64,000 bases of DNA, taken from NCBI RefSeq assembly GCF_900130065.1, contig NZ_FQXV01000003.1:62001-126000 (forward strand), in the 5' to 3' direction. Positions 1-8,666 of this stretch are shown here, in pieces. Source of the DNA: Sporobacter termitidis DSM 10068 (GTDB lineage Bacteria > Bacillota > Clostridia > Oscillospirales > Oscillospiraceae). A model generated the notes under the pieces. The model saw nothing but the letters and a program-made list of their open reading frames with translations, made no database searches and was not told the origin of the DNA. Numbering within the stretch: position 1 is the stretch's first letter; each line of letters begins with the position of its first letter. A program made the translations under genes and the position numbers.

Positions 1-409
1 CCTGCTGTATATCCAAAAGATTGATCGCCGTATTGCCGACAACGGCGTACGGGACGCCGTTCCTGATGACGATGCCGCTGACGATGCCGGTATAACCCGT
101 TGTGATACCGCTGTTCTTATCCAGAACTTCGGCATAGATCGCCTTGCCGATCAGGTCATAGGCCTGCGAGTTTTTCAGCGTCGTGTTCATGTTGGTCATC
201 GACTCCAGCGACGACATCTGGGCCAGCTGGGAAACAAACGCGGTGTTGTCCTGCGGCGACAGCGGGTCCTGATATTTCAGCTGAGCGACAAGAAGCTTCA
301 GAAAAGTCAGCGTGTCGATGGACGGGTTCTGGTTGTCTTGGGCGGTATCTCTCGTATAGGTTATCGTATTGCCCGACGTATCCGATGCACTGACTGCGTT
401 AACCGACAT
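1..409 (-). CDS. flgD: Flagellar hook assembly scaffold FlgD (partial, 3' end outside window)
   Basis: About 136 N-terminal residues are visible; the gene runs off the left edge. FlgD caps the growing hook and guides polymerisation of hook protein outside the cell. The hallmark FlgD N-terminal segment is present (FLKLLVAQLKYQDPLSPQD, followed by a QLAQMSSLE-type stretch), then the start of the beta-rich region. The ATG at 409 is preceded by a GGGGAG ribosome-binding site. It is the last visible gene of the fliF-to-flgD operon, 15 nt after the fliK stop. The fliK-flgD order is usual in Bacillus and Clostridium. Confidence 0.93.
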   Translation of the reverse strand, partial: MSVNAVSASDTSGNTITYTRDTAQDNQNPSIDTLTFLKLLVAQLKYQDPLSPQDNTAFVSQLAQMSSLESMTNMNTTLKNSQAYDLIGKAIYAEVLDKNSGITTGYTGIVSGIVIRNGVPYAVVGNTAINLLDIQQ

Positions 410-424
410 AATCGCTCCCCCTTT

Positions 425-1909
425 CTATATTCTGTAGTCTACCGTGGCGTCGCCGCTTGTCTCGCCGCCGTAATATTCCTGCCAGAAATCGGCGCCGTTC
501 GCGTCGCTGTCCTGATATTTTCCGGGTGTAAACGTAAACCCCTTCGGGGTGTCGTCGCGCCCGCGGTCAAAATGCTGCTGGCCAAAGCCGGTGTTCTGTT
601 CCGTCTGGCTGTAAACGACATCGACGTTCGTGAGCCGGATACCCTTGCTCTCCATGGACGATACCAGCTTTTGCAGCTGATCTGAAATCGCCGCGACGAT
701 TTCCCTGTCCTCGGCTTTTATTTTTGCCGTTATGCCCGTCTCCGTCTTCGTCACCGAAATCGTCAGCGTTCCAAGCGACTCGGGCTGAAGGACGATCTTG
801 ATCTCCTGGGGGCCGCCCTGGAAGCCCCTGAGGTCCTCAGCGAACCTGTTCAGCGCCTTCTCGACAGCCGCCGTTTTTTCAGCCGCCGTCTCGCCCTTAA
901 AGGATGCGCCGGCGGTTACCTGCTGCGTGGCCGTCCCTGTCGAGTCCGTCTCGTCCGCTTTGCTTTTGTCCCGCGCGCCGAGCTCGGCGCCATTTTCCGA
1001 TTCCCCACCTGCGGCTGTCGATTCAACAGCCTTGACGTTTTCGGCCGTGGGGGCCGCGTCCTGCATCGCCGCCAGCCTTCCGCTCGGGTCCGTGCCGCTC
1101 CTTACTTCCGCCGTGCGCGCGCCGGTCTGCCTGACCCCTGCCGGCGCCGCGGTGAGCCTCGGGTCGGCAGGCGCTCCATCGCTTGCCTCCGGCGGTGCTG
1201 GAGCCGTCGCGTCGATTGTTGCTATATCACTCGCGGCCTGACCGTCCGGCTCGGACGTATTCTGAACGAAATTGGACAGATTCTGGGTTAAATCGGGCGT
1301 TTTCTGCGGCAGATTTTCCTTCAGTGCCTCGGTAATGCCCGCCAGCGCGGCGGCAACATCGGTCCCGTTCTGTATCCCGCCGTCGCCGCTGTCCCCGGCG
1401 GTGAGCGCTTTCAGGATTTCCGCGGCCTTGGCGGCGTCATCCTGAGGAAGGGCGGCCAAAAACGCCGCGCTCTGCTGCAGCAGGTCGCCAGTCGCCAAAA
1501 GTCCGCCCGGGCCCCCGATATCCGTCACGAGGCCGTCCGGACCTGTGGACGCCCTGCTGTCTCCCTCTTCGCCGGCCTGCGCGCCGCCGGCAGACGTCGG
1601 TGCCGGAGCGACGTTCATGACCAGAAGCTGCATTAAGAGGCTGCACACGTCCGAGGCGTCGTCGGCCTCTTTCTCGCCGGTCCTGTCGGCGTCCCCCGTG
1701 CCGGATACGTTGCCGGACGAGAGTCCGGAGGGCGCGTTCCGTTTGATGCCCTTCTGCAGGATCGCCGTAAACAGCGAATCGCGGGATTTTTTCTGGTTTG
1801 CCGAATTCACCCTGATGCCTTGTCCCGAAGAAGATGCCTCGCCGGCCGGATCAACGGTGTTGGCCGCCGCCGGCATAATAATAAGGGATGTTGCCTGCAT
1901 ATGTATCAT
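425..1909 (-). CDS. fliK: Flagellar hook-length control protein FliK
   Basis: 494 residues. FliK acts as a secreted ruler and as the switch that moves the export gate from hook to filament substrates. The first 360 or so residues are low-complexity (Ala/Gly/Ser/Thr/Asp-rich), as usual for the poorly conserved ruler part. The C-terminal Flg_hook domain is recognisable at about residues 365-455, with the LQPESLGTLTISV core and an alternating Lys/Glu stretch. The ribosome-binding site is weak. ATG at 1909 is taken; an ATG three codons later (1900) is possible. It lies between a MotE-like gene (29 nt upstream) and flgD. Confidence 0.9.
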   Translation of the reverse strand: MIHMQATSLIIMPAAANTVDPAGEASSSGQGIRVNSANQKKSRDSLFTAILQKGIKRNAPSGLSSGNVSGTGDADRTGEKEADDASDVCSLLMQLLVMNVAPAPTSAGGAQAGEEGDSRASTGPDGLVTDIGGPGGLLATGDLLQQSAAFLAALPQDDAAKAAEILKALTAGDSGDGGIQNGTDVAAALAGITEALKENLPQKTPDLTQNLSNFVQNTSEPDGQAASDIATIDATAPAPPEASDGAPADPRLTAAPAGVRQTGARTAEVRSGTDPSGRLAAMQDAAPTAENVKAVESTAAGGESENGAELGARDKSKADETDSTGTATQQVTAGASFKGETAAEKTAAVEKALNRFAEDLRGFQGGPQEIKIVLQPESLGTLTISVTKTETGITAKIKAEDREIVAAISDQLQKLVSSMESKGIRLTNVDVVYSQTEQNTGFGQQHFDRGRDDTPKGFTFTPGKYQDSDANGADFWQEYYGGETSGDATVDYRI

Positions 1910-1938
1910 CTCACAATCTGGGATATTTTGAGTATCTT

Positions 1939-2679
1939 TCAGCTTGTCATGAGCTTTGTCACCTGGGCCGCCAGTCCTGCGTCCAGCTGGGCCAGCAGGA
2001 GGGCCGAGGCCGCTGGAGGCATGTTATAAACGATGATCGCAATCTGCTCGGGGTCATAAATGTTCGTCATGATCGCCCCCGCCGCGGCAGGGTCCATTTT
2101 AGAGTATATCAGCCCCACCCGTTTCAGTTCCGTGAGCTTCTCCTCGGAAAAATCGGCCAGGATTTTCTCAAAGGTTCTCTCTTCTGTATCGAAACCGTCC
2201 GGCGAAGGGGATGCTTCCGGTGTGGGAGATTCTTCCGGGGAATCCGACACGTTGGGCTCCTCCGGCGTTATGGACGCCTCCGGCGAAGCCGATGCCTCAA
2301 TATCCGGCGCGCCCGATGTCCCGGCCGTGTCCGACGGGGCCGCCGTACCCGGCGCGATCATTTGCAATCCGATGGCGTTCAATGTATTGTTGATGATATT
2401 GTTCAGATTGCCCGACAGGTAAAGTGCGGCGCCGGCGCCGCCCAGCAGGACGAGAATAATCATTACAATAATGAGGATTCTCAGAAATTTGGGCTTCTTC
2501 TTTTTCCCTTTTTTGCCGTCCTTGCCGTCTTTACCGTCCTTGCCCTTTTTATCCTTGTCCTCCAGCTCCTTGGCGGTCTTGTCCCGGCCCTTCGGCTTAA
2601 AGGTCTCTTCAAATTCCTTGCCGTCAAGCCTGCCCGTTTTGACCGTGGCTGTTTTTTGGGCTTCCGCTACTGGACTCAT
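1939..2679 (-). CDS. MotE-like / MgtE-N-domain flagellar membrane protein
   Basis: 246 residues. A basic Lys/Asp/Gly-rich cytoplasmic tract (about 40-64) is followed by a single membrane segment (about 67-90), a Pro/Ser/Glu-rich linker (about 115-165), and a C-terminal helical domain (about 172-246) of the MgtE N-terminal/MotE type. The segment around KMDPAAAGAIMTNIYDPEQ is typical of that repeat. The position between fliJ and fliK matches Bacillus ylxF and the MotE-type stator chaperones of other bacteria, so a role in stator or export-gate assembly is inferred. ATG 2679 has a GGGGAG ribosome-binding site about 10 nt upstream. Confidence 0.7.
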   Translation of the reverse strand: MSPVAEAQKTATVKTGRLDGKEFEETFKPKGRDKTAKELEDKDKKGKDGKDGKDGKKGKKKKPKFLRILIIVMIILVLLGGAGAALYLSGNLNNIINNTLNAIGLQMIAPGTAAPSDTAGTSGAPDIEASASPEASITPEEPNVSDSPEESPTPEASPSPDGFDTEERTFEKILADFSEEKLTELKRVGLIYSKMDPAAAGAIMTNIYDPEQIAIIVYNMPPAASALLLAQLDAGLAAQVTKLMTS

Positions 2680-2765
2680 TCACTCAACTCCCCGACGCGT
2701 CGCATCCGTCGTTTTTCATAAAATTTGTCCCGGATGCAAGGATTTCACCGTTCCGGTCGTATACA

Positions 2766-3233
2766 TTATGAAGCCGATTCCATTTCGCTGTCCTTGGTAT
2801 CCGTTATCTGAAAAGAGACAATGTCCTCAACGGCTTTCGTTTCGCTTTTCTCCAGGTCCTTCAGATATTCGCCGTATTGCTTTTCGTAGAGCTTTTCAAG
2901 AACCTTAATCTCCTTGAAAACAGCCACAAGCTCGTTTCTTTTTCGATTTACCTCCTGAAGCGCCCTGTCGACAGCCAGGGCGGCCGCCTTGATCCGCTCC
3001 TGGAGCTCCTCAAAGTAAACGTCGTAACCCAAAAGCTCGCTGACGGTCATCCCGTTTTTAGCCTTTTGCTCGTGCTCTTCCTTTTTCTCATCGAGCGTAT
3101 TCTCGAGGCTCTCTTTTCTTTCGACGGCGGCCCTGTGAGCCGCTTCCGCCGCGGCATACTCCGCCTGCAGCTTGTCGCGCAGCGTCTTTTTGACGTCATA
3201 AAGCGCATTCAGCGAAAAAACAAATTTCTTCAT
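2766..3233 (-). CDS. fliJ: Flagellar export protein FliJ
   Basis: 155 residues, almost wholly charged alpha-helix with heptad-like Leu/Ala spacing, as expected for the antiparallel coiled-coil stalk FliJ. In the flagellar type III export apparatus FliJ sits in the FliI ATPase ring and contacts the export gate FlhA. The N-terminus (MKKFVFSLNALYDVKK) is typical of FliJ. The gene lies 52 nt downstream of fliI. An 86-nt gap separates it from the MotE-like gene. Confidence 0.87.
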   Translation of the reverse strand: MKKFVFSLNALYDVKKTLRDKLQAEYAAAEAAHRAAVERKESLENTLDEKKEEHEQKAKNGMTVSELLGYDVYFEELQERIKAAALAVDRALQEVNRKRNELVAVFKEIKVLEKLYEKQYGEYLKDLEKSETKAVEDIVSFQITDTKDSEMESAS

Positions 3234-3285
3234 CGTCTATATTAACCCCGACATTACCGTGTTCGCCCCCGCGGCGCCGATACGA

Positions 3286-4593
3286 TCAGCCAATGGCGTA
3301 GAGGGCTTCTTTAATCTCATCGTAGCTTGCCGTCTCATCCACGCCCTGCCTTAAAAAGGCATTGATGATGGGGTTTAATCGAATGGCTTCGTCGATTTCG
3401 GCACTGGACCCGCTCTTGTAGGCGCCGATATCGATGAGGTCTTTGGCTTTTCTGTAGACGGACATAACGTTCTTGATAAAGCCCGCCTTGTCGTACTGTT
3501 CCCTCGGGATGATCTCCTTCATGACGCGGCTGATGCTTTCAAGCACATCGATGGCCGGATAATGATTGCTGGTGGCCAGCGCTCTGGACAGGACGATATG
3601 CCCGTCGAGAATACCGCGCACCGTATCCGATATCGGCTCGTTCATGTCGTCGCCTTCGACGAGGACGGTGTACAGGCCGGTGATGGAACCCTTGTCCGAT
3701 GTACCCGACCGCTCCAAAAGCTTCGGCAGGATCGAGTAGACAGACGGCGGAAAACCGCGGGATATGGGCGGCTCGCCGACCGCCATGCCGATTTCCCTCT
3801 GCGCCATGGCAAAACGCGTGACGGAGTCCATCAGAAGCAGGACCTTCAGCCCCTTGTCCCTGAAATATTCCGCGACGCTCGTGCCCACAAGCGCCGCCTT
3901 CAGGCGCAAAAGCGCGGGCTGGTCGCTGGTGGCGATGATAAGAACGGATTTAGCAAGGCCCAAGGGCCCCAGATCCTTTTCGATAAAATCCTTGACTTCC
4001 CTGCCGCGTTCGCCGACAAGCACGATGACGTTGACGTCGGCGACGGCATTCCGCGCAATCATCCCAAGGAGCGTGGATTTTCCGACGCCGCTGCCGGCGA
4101 AAATCCCCAGACGCTGTCCCTGGCCCACCGTCAGCAGTCCGTCTATAGCGCGGACACCCAGCGGAAATTCATTGGCGATGCGCGTGCGGCTGAGCGGATT
4201 CGGCGGCGCGTTGTCCACCGGATAATAAACAACGTCGCCGATAGGCGGTCCATCGTCCATCGGTTTCCCCAGAGCATTCAAAACACGCCCGATCAGCTCG
4301 TCCGAAACAGCCACCCGGAGCGACTGCCCCGTGGACACGACCCTGCTGCCAAACCCGATGCCGGTCATATCTCCGAACGGCATCAGCAGCACACGCTGGT
4401 CGCGGAAACCGACGACCTCGGCCTCCACATAATTGTCGCCGACGGAGGGATATATCCTGCAGATGTTCCCCATATTGACGGCGGGCCCGTTTGATTCAAC
4501 CGTCAGACCGACAACCTTCATCACCTTGCCGCTGTATTCAACAGTGTCAAGGTTTTTCAGGATATCGTGATAGCTCCGAAAATCGGTCTGCAT
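3286..4593 (-). CDS. fliI: Flagellar type III export ATPase FliI
   Basis: 435 residues, the usual FliI length. It hydrolyses ATP at the cytoplasmic face of the flagellar export gate. The Walker A loop is GIFAGSGVGKST at about 163-174. The F1-beta-like catalytic core follows, with the LVGERGREV segment and a Walker B region (KVLLLMDSVTRFA). The N-terminal beta-barrel domain is complete. ATG 4593 is preceded by AGAGGA and lies 12 nt after the fliH stop, in the conserved order fliG-fliH-fliI-fliJ. Confidence 0.97.
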   Translation of the reverse strand: MQTDFRSYHDILKNLDTVEYSGKVMKVVGLTVESNGPAVNMGNICRIYPSVGDNYVEAEVVGFRDQRVLLMPFGDMTGIGFGSRVVSTGQSLRVAVSDELIGRVLNALGKPMDDGPPIGDVVYYPVDNAPPNPLSRTRIANEFPLGVRAIDGLLTVGQGQRLGIFAGSGVGKSTLLGMIARNAVADVNVIVLVGERGREVKDFIEKDLGPLGLAKSVLIIATSDQPALLRLKAALVGTSVAEYFRDKGLKVLLLMDSVTRFAMAQREIGMAVGEPPISRGFPPSVYSILPKLLERSGTSDKGSITGLYTVLVEGDDMNEPISDTVRGILDGHIVLSRALATSNHYPAIDVLESISRVMKEIIPREQYDKAGFIKNVMSVYRKAKDLIDIGAYKSGSSAEIDEAIRLNPIINAFLRQGVDETASYDEIKEALYAIG

Positions 4594-4605
4594 GGCGTAA
4601 TCCTC

Positions 4606-5394
4606 TTAGCTTTCGAATGCTTGCTCGATCTGGTCCAGCTGCCGGCCGACGGAAAGGTCGACCATCTCCCCCTCGGACTCGACCACGAGATCGCCCACCG
4701 AAAAGTCCGGTTCTTCGGCAACCGACACCTTGACATCCCCCGCATCCAGCGCCGGGCCCCGCTCACCGCCGAAGTATCTGGCGTAATCCTCCGAGCTGAC
4801 GCGGACAACGAGAGAGCCGACGTGCTTCAGCCGGTCCAGTGCGTCTCTGACGAGACCGAGGAAAACGTCGTCCGACTGTGACAGCTTGATTCCAATGACC
4901 TTTCGGACGATCTCCATCACGAGGCCGATGACCTCGTCCTGCATCCCGTCGACAAGCGTTTCGTATGCGCTTCTCATCCCGGACTCCAGGTCCCGGAGTT
5001 CCTTTTCTTCCCGAAGCCTTCTCTCCTCCGCCGCGTTCTCCAGCGACGCCTGGAGCTCTTCCTGCAGTTGCCGCGCGTCGGCCTGCGCCTTATCGGTAAT
5101 CTCCTCCGCCTGCTTTTTGGCGTTTTCAACGATCTCCCGGGCTTCGTCGGACGCTTTGGACAACATATTTTCCGCCTGCTCGGCGTGCTCGGCTAATAGC
5201 CGCTCGTAGATTTCATTATAAATTTTGCTGATATCCTCAACGGACATTCCCTGGTCGGCAGGGCGCTCCTGACTGTGTTCCCCGCTCTGCTCCTGGCTCT
5301 GCTTCTGAACCTGGGGCGGGGGCGTCGCGCGGACCGGTTGAGTTTCGGCCGTCTGAAAGGAGACATACTGCCTGTCGATCCTAAAGGAGGACAT
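4606..5394 (-). CDS. fliH: Flagellar assembly protein FliH
   Basis: 262 residues from the ATG at 5394, which has a GGGGG-type ribosome-binding site in the fliG 3' end. A longer reading to 5454 lacks one. FliH is the negative regulator and peripheral stalk of FliI. The Gln/Glu-rich N-terminal region (about 15-60) leads into a long helical Ala/Glu/Lys segment (about 60-150). A C-terminal V-ATPase subunit E-like domain (about 155-255) follows. The start overlaps the end of fliG by 14 nt, implying translational coupling. Confidence 0.9.
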   Translation of the reverse strand: MSSFRIDRQYVSFQTAETQPVRATPPPQVQKQSQEQSGEHSQERPADQGMSVEDISKIYNEIYERLLAEHAEQAENMLSKASDEAREIVENAKKQAEEITDKAQADARQLQEELQASLENAAEERRLREEKELRDLESGMRSAYETLVDGMQDEVIGLVMEIVRKVIGIKLSQSDDVFLGLVRDALDRLKHVGSLVVRVSSEDYARYFGGERGPALDAGDVKVSVAEEPDFSVGDLVVESEGEMVDLSVGRQLDQIEQAFES

Positions 5395-6397
5395 CGCTGG
5401 CGTCCCCCCTCGAAACGATGATCTCTCCGCTTTCCTCCAGCGACCTGACGGCATTGACGATCTTCTGCTGGGCGTCCTCCACGTCTTTTATCCGCATCGG
5501 GCCCATCACCTGGAGGTCGTCCGCGATCATCTCTTGCAGGCGCTTACTGAGGTTGGACATGATAATGCCCTTGACCTCTTCGTTCGCGCCCTTGAGCGCG
5601 ATGGCAATATCGTTTTGCTGCACATCCTTGAGCACGCGCTGGATTGCCTGATTGGAAAGCTTGGCGATATCTTCAAAGACAAACATGTTCTTTTTGATGT
5701 TTTCCGAAAGATCGGGGTCGACGATATCGAGGCTTTCGAGGATATTCTTCTCCGTCCCCCTGTCGACGCTGTTGATGATCTTCACGACCGAGTCGATGCC
5801 GCCCACCGTCGTCTGGTCGCTCATGCCCATTTTTGCCAGGCGCTGCTCGAGGATCATCTCGGCTTCCCGGATGTACTCCGGGATCACGCTCTCCATATTC
5901 GCCATGCGCGTCACGACGTCGACCTGCAGGTCGACCGGAAGCGCGGCCAGGACGCTGGCCGCTTTTTTCGGCTCCAGATAGGACATCAAAAGTGCGATCG
6001 TCTGAGGATTTTCATTGGCGACGAGGTGAACGATCTGCATCGTGTCGGCTTTCCTGACGAACTCAAAGGGCCGCACCTGGAGCGTCTCCGTGAGCTTGTC
6101 GAGAATCTCCCCGGCCTTGTTGTCGCCCAGGGCTTTTTTCAAGACGCCCCGCGCATAGTCCAGGCCGCCCTCGGAGATATATTTCTGGGCCAGACAGGTC
6201 TCCAGAAACTCGGCCAGCACGCTGTCGCTCTCTTCTTTTGTCACCTTTGTCGTCGTGGTGATCGCCAGCGTCAGCGTCGCGATTTCTTCCTCTGTCAGAT
6301 ATTTAAAGATTTGCGCCGCCTGATTTTTACCGATGGCGATCAGCAGGATGGCGGCCTTCTCGCGCCGGGTCAGCTTTGTATCAGTCTTTCCGGCCAT
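5381..6397 (-). CDS. fliG: Flagellar motor switch protein FliG
   Basis: 338 residues from the ATG at 6397, which has a GGCGGAGGA ribosome-binding site. An upstream in-frame start at 6421 lacks one and would overlap fliF. FliG forms the C-ring part that binds FliF and receives torque from the stators. The N-terminal domain starts with LTRREKAAILLIAIGK and the middle domain has the EKKAAS-like motif (LEPKKAASVLAALP). The C-terminal domain has charged torque helices (MFVFEDIAKLSNQAIQRVL). Sixteenth-kilobase-scale order fliF-fliG-fliH is conserved across bacteria. Confidence 0.97.
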   Translation of the reverse strand: MAGKTDTKLTRREKAAILLIAIGKNQAAQIFKYLTEEEIATLTLAITTTTKVTKEESDSVLAEFLETCLAQKYISEGGLDYARGVLKKALGDNKAGEILDKLTETLQVRPFEFVRKADTMQIVHLVANENPQTIALLMSYLEPKKAASVLAALPVDLQVDVVTRMANMESVIPEYIREAEMILEQRLAKMGMSDQTTVGGIDSVVKIINSVDRGTEKNILESLDIVDPDLSENIKKNMFVFEDIAKLSNQAIQRVLKDVQQNDIAIALKGANEEVKGIIMSNLSKRLQEMIADDLQVMGPMRIKDVEDAQQKIVNAVRSLEESGEIIVSRGDASDVLL

Positions 6398-6399
6398 AT

Positions 6400-8007
6400 T
6401 CAGTTGTCCTCCGCCAGCCATGTGCGCAGGATCTGCGCCACTGTCTCAGGATACCTGTCCATAAGCTCCTCTATCTTTTCCGCTTCGCTCGATTTTTTCA
6501 GAACAAGATCAGCCATATCATACTCTTCATCAGGCGGCATATCCGTAAAATCTCCTATCGTGACGCCGACAGGCTGAGCGCCCTCGACAAGCGGCTGCCC
6601 CTGCGCTGCCATACGCTGCTTTGGTTTTCTGAAAAAGAACCACGCGACGATAACGATGGCCGCCAGCACAACCCCGGCTGTGACGATCGTCGTGATCAGC
6701 TTGTTCCTGCTCAGCGCTTCCATCGTCTGCTGGTTCTGCGCGAACGCATCCGACAGACTGTTGTTCGAGGCAAACGGTATGAGCTCGACGGAAACATAGT
6801 CCGGCTTGACGCCGATGGACTTTGCCACCAGATTCTTGAGATTTTCGGCATATCCGGAGACGCCCTGAATACTGCTGTTGACCACAACGGCCACGGAAAG
6901 GTCCTGGATGGTCCCCTGCGCCTTCTCGATCTGCGTCTGGATCTGATTTAATTCATAGTTATATGTTTTTGTGTAATCACCGTTCGCGCCATCCGGAGAC
7001 GGTGACGGCGCCACATAAGCCGGTGGGCCGGAGCCGTTGGTGGTCGTCCCGGCCGCGCCGGCCGCGCCGGCGTTTGCGTCCGTACCGCTGTAGGTCTCCT
7101 CGCTGCTGCGCACCAGCCCGCTCGTCTCGCCCTCCACCGGCGGCGCAAACTCGACCTTGCTGAGCGTCTGCTTGTCAAAGTCAAGGCCGCAGTTGACGGA
7201 CACCGCCACGTTGCCCGCCCCGGCAACCGGCTCCATGACATTCAGCACCTGCTTTGTAAGAACGCTCTTCATCTGCTCGGTCATCTGCTGCTGGGTCACG
7301 GAATAGTTCTGCTCTTTTTCTTCCTCGGCATCGTCGTCGTTAACATTATAATAATGCATCTTGGAATCGACGATGCTCACGTTTTCCGGCTTTAAGTTGG
7401 GGACGCATTTCAGCACAAATTCCTGGATCGTCCTGGCCTCGGTGTTCGAGAGCGTCTCCTCGTCCTTCAGGCTGAGCTCCACGGCCACGCTGGCCTCCGA
7501 CTTGCTGTCCGATACCACGAAGGAGGAGTCCTGCGCCAGGTTGACGATGACGATGCAGTCCTGAACCTTTTCCATGCGCCGGATCGTCGCGCGCATGTTT
7601 TCCTGCAGCTGATACTGCAAATAGGTCCGCCGTTCAAGATCGGTGGAACCGATCGCCGACGAACCGGAAAATATATCGTAGTTGAGGCCGGTGCTTGGGT
7701 ATCCCTCGGAGGCCAGCTCAATGCGCAGCGTATCGGCCTGCTCTTCGGGCACAAGAATGGTGCTCGTACCCTGAACCTTTGATTTGACACCCTTGCCGTC
7801 AAGAACCGTCTTGACAGTGCCCGCCTCGCTGGCGTCCAGCCCGGAATACAGCACCGTATAGTGAACCTGATTAAGAAGTATGGCCCCGACAATTCCGGCG
7901 ATAACAATGACTGAGGCCAGCGTTATGAGCAATATCAACTTCTTTTTTTCGATATTCTGAAAAAACTCAACAGTCTTTTTCAAAATAGTTTTCATAAAAG
8001 ACGCCAA
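6400..8007 (-). CDS. fliF: Flagellar MS-ring protein FliF
   Basis: 535 residues, the usual size. FliF forms the MS ring in the cytoplasmic membrane on which the C-ring and export gate assemble. Membrane segments are seen near residues 24-44 and 430-455. Between them are two ring-building (secretin-like) regions and a Gly/Pro/Thr-rich insert near 310-345. The C-terminal cytoplasmic tail (about 500-535) is the FliG-binding segment. The start is probably TTG at 8007, because AGGGGCGG lies 8 nt upstream; the ATG at 7995 is less well spaced. It is the first gene of the operon. Confidence 0.95.
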   Translation of the reverse strand: MASFMKTILKKTVEFFQNIEKKKLILLITLASVIVIAGIVGAILLNQVHYTVLYSGLDASEAGTVKTVLDGKGVKSKVQGTSTILVPEEQADTLRIELASEGYPSTGLNYDIFSGSSAIGSTDLERRTYLQYQLQENMRATIRRMEKVQDCIVIVNLAQDSSFVVSDSKSEASVAVELSLKDEETLSNTEARTIQEFVLKCVPNLKPENVSIVDSKMHYYNVNDDDAEEEKEQNYSVTQQQMTEQMKSVLTKQVLNVMEPVAGAGNVAVSVNCGLDFDKQTLSKVEFAPPVEGETSGLVRSSEETYSGTDANAGAAGAAGTTTNGSGPPAYVAPSPSPDGANGDYTKTYNYELNQIQTQIEKAQGTIQDLSVAVVVNSSIQGVSGYAENLKNLVAKSIGVKPDYVSVELIPFASNNSLSDAFAQNQQTMEALSRNKLITTIVTAGVVLAAIVIVAWFFFRKPKQRMAAQGQPLVEGAQPVGVTIGDFTDMPPDEEYDMADLVLKKSSEAEKIEELMDRYPETVAQILRTWLAEDN

Positions 8008-8064
8008 TTCAACCGCCCCTGCCCTTTATCAGACTCAATACCGATATTTTTTTAGCTCTCCGGG

Positions 8065-8094
8065 ATTAAATGATGACAATTTTTACGATTTCAA
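8065..8094 (-). promoter_or_regulatory. Candidate SigA-type promoter for the fliF operon
   Basis: Reading the minus strand, TTGAAA and TTTAAT are separated by 18 nt, each one mismatch from consensus. This lies about 60 nt before the fliF start. Closer to the gene, a TAAA...TCTGATAA pair (8054-8027) resembles a SigD site but with 16-nt spacing, and would give a very short leader. The rest of 8008-8542 is AT-rich with no gene I can support. Confidence 0.35.
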
Positions 8095-8542
8095 AAAGAA
8101 TAATTATTCATCAGGTGCATATGTATTCATTCCTCTGTTTTGGACCGCCAGATCGTCAAAAAAACAATTTACATTCTTTTTACACAGTCCCGGACCCATT
8201 TTGCCCCGCTTTATATGACTAAGATTACTATAAATCCTGACAAAAATCAACATAATTCTAAAAAATTCGAAATTCTCATTTTTGTATACTTTGCACTTAT
8301 AATGCAGCTGTATAATTGGCATTATTGGTTCATATTCGATAGTTTTTCAAAGTTTTTTCACTGTTTTTTCCTCTTTTTTACCGCTGACACCCCAAAAACT
8401 ATTTAAATTTACACTAAATTATTTTAAAAAAAATTCGATATAACTTTTTTAACGCGCCTCTCTCACGAAATTCTCACAAAAACGACAAAAAATATGAGAA
8501 AAAGTGCAAGAAAACTCAATAAAAATATTCTTACATTTTAAC

Positions 8543-8569
8543 TAAAGTCGGATGATGATCTTTCGATAA
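8543..8569 (+). promoter_or_regulatory. SigD (sigma-28) promoter of the flagellin gene
   Basis: TAAA at 8543-8546, a 15-nt spacer, then TTCGATAA at 8562-8569. This agrees with the flagellar sigma-28 consensus TAAA-N15-GCCGATAA at 10 of 12 positions with exact spacing. It lies about 100 nt upstream of the flagellin ATG. Two further sites of the same design occur in this window, before fliD and before the first chemoreceptor. Confidence 0.85.
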
Positions 8570-8666
8570 TGTATAATGCAGGAAAATCTACACCGTTTGA
8601 CAACGGTTTTCTGCCCAGAAAGCCGAGCGGCACGGATGCCGCCGGGAACATCAAGGAGGAAAAACA

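Noticed and set aside
3562-4494. 310-codon plus-strand frame opposite fliI
   Set aside because: GC-rich antisense shadow of a certain gene.
8104-8406. Open frames on both strands in the gap before flagellin
   Set aside because: AT-rich low-complexity reading frames with no ribosome-binding site; this gap carries promoters.
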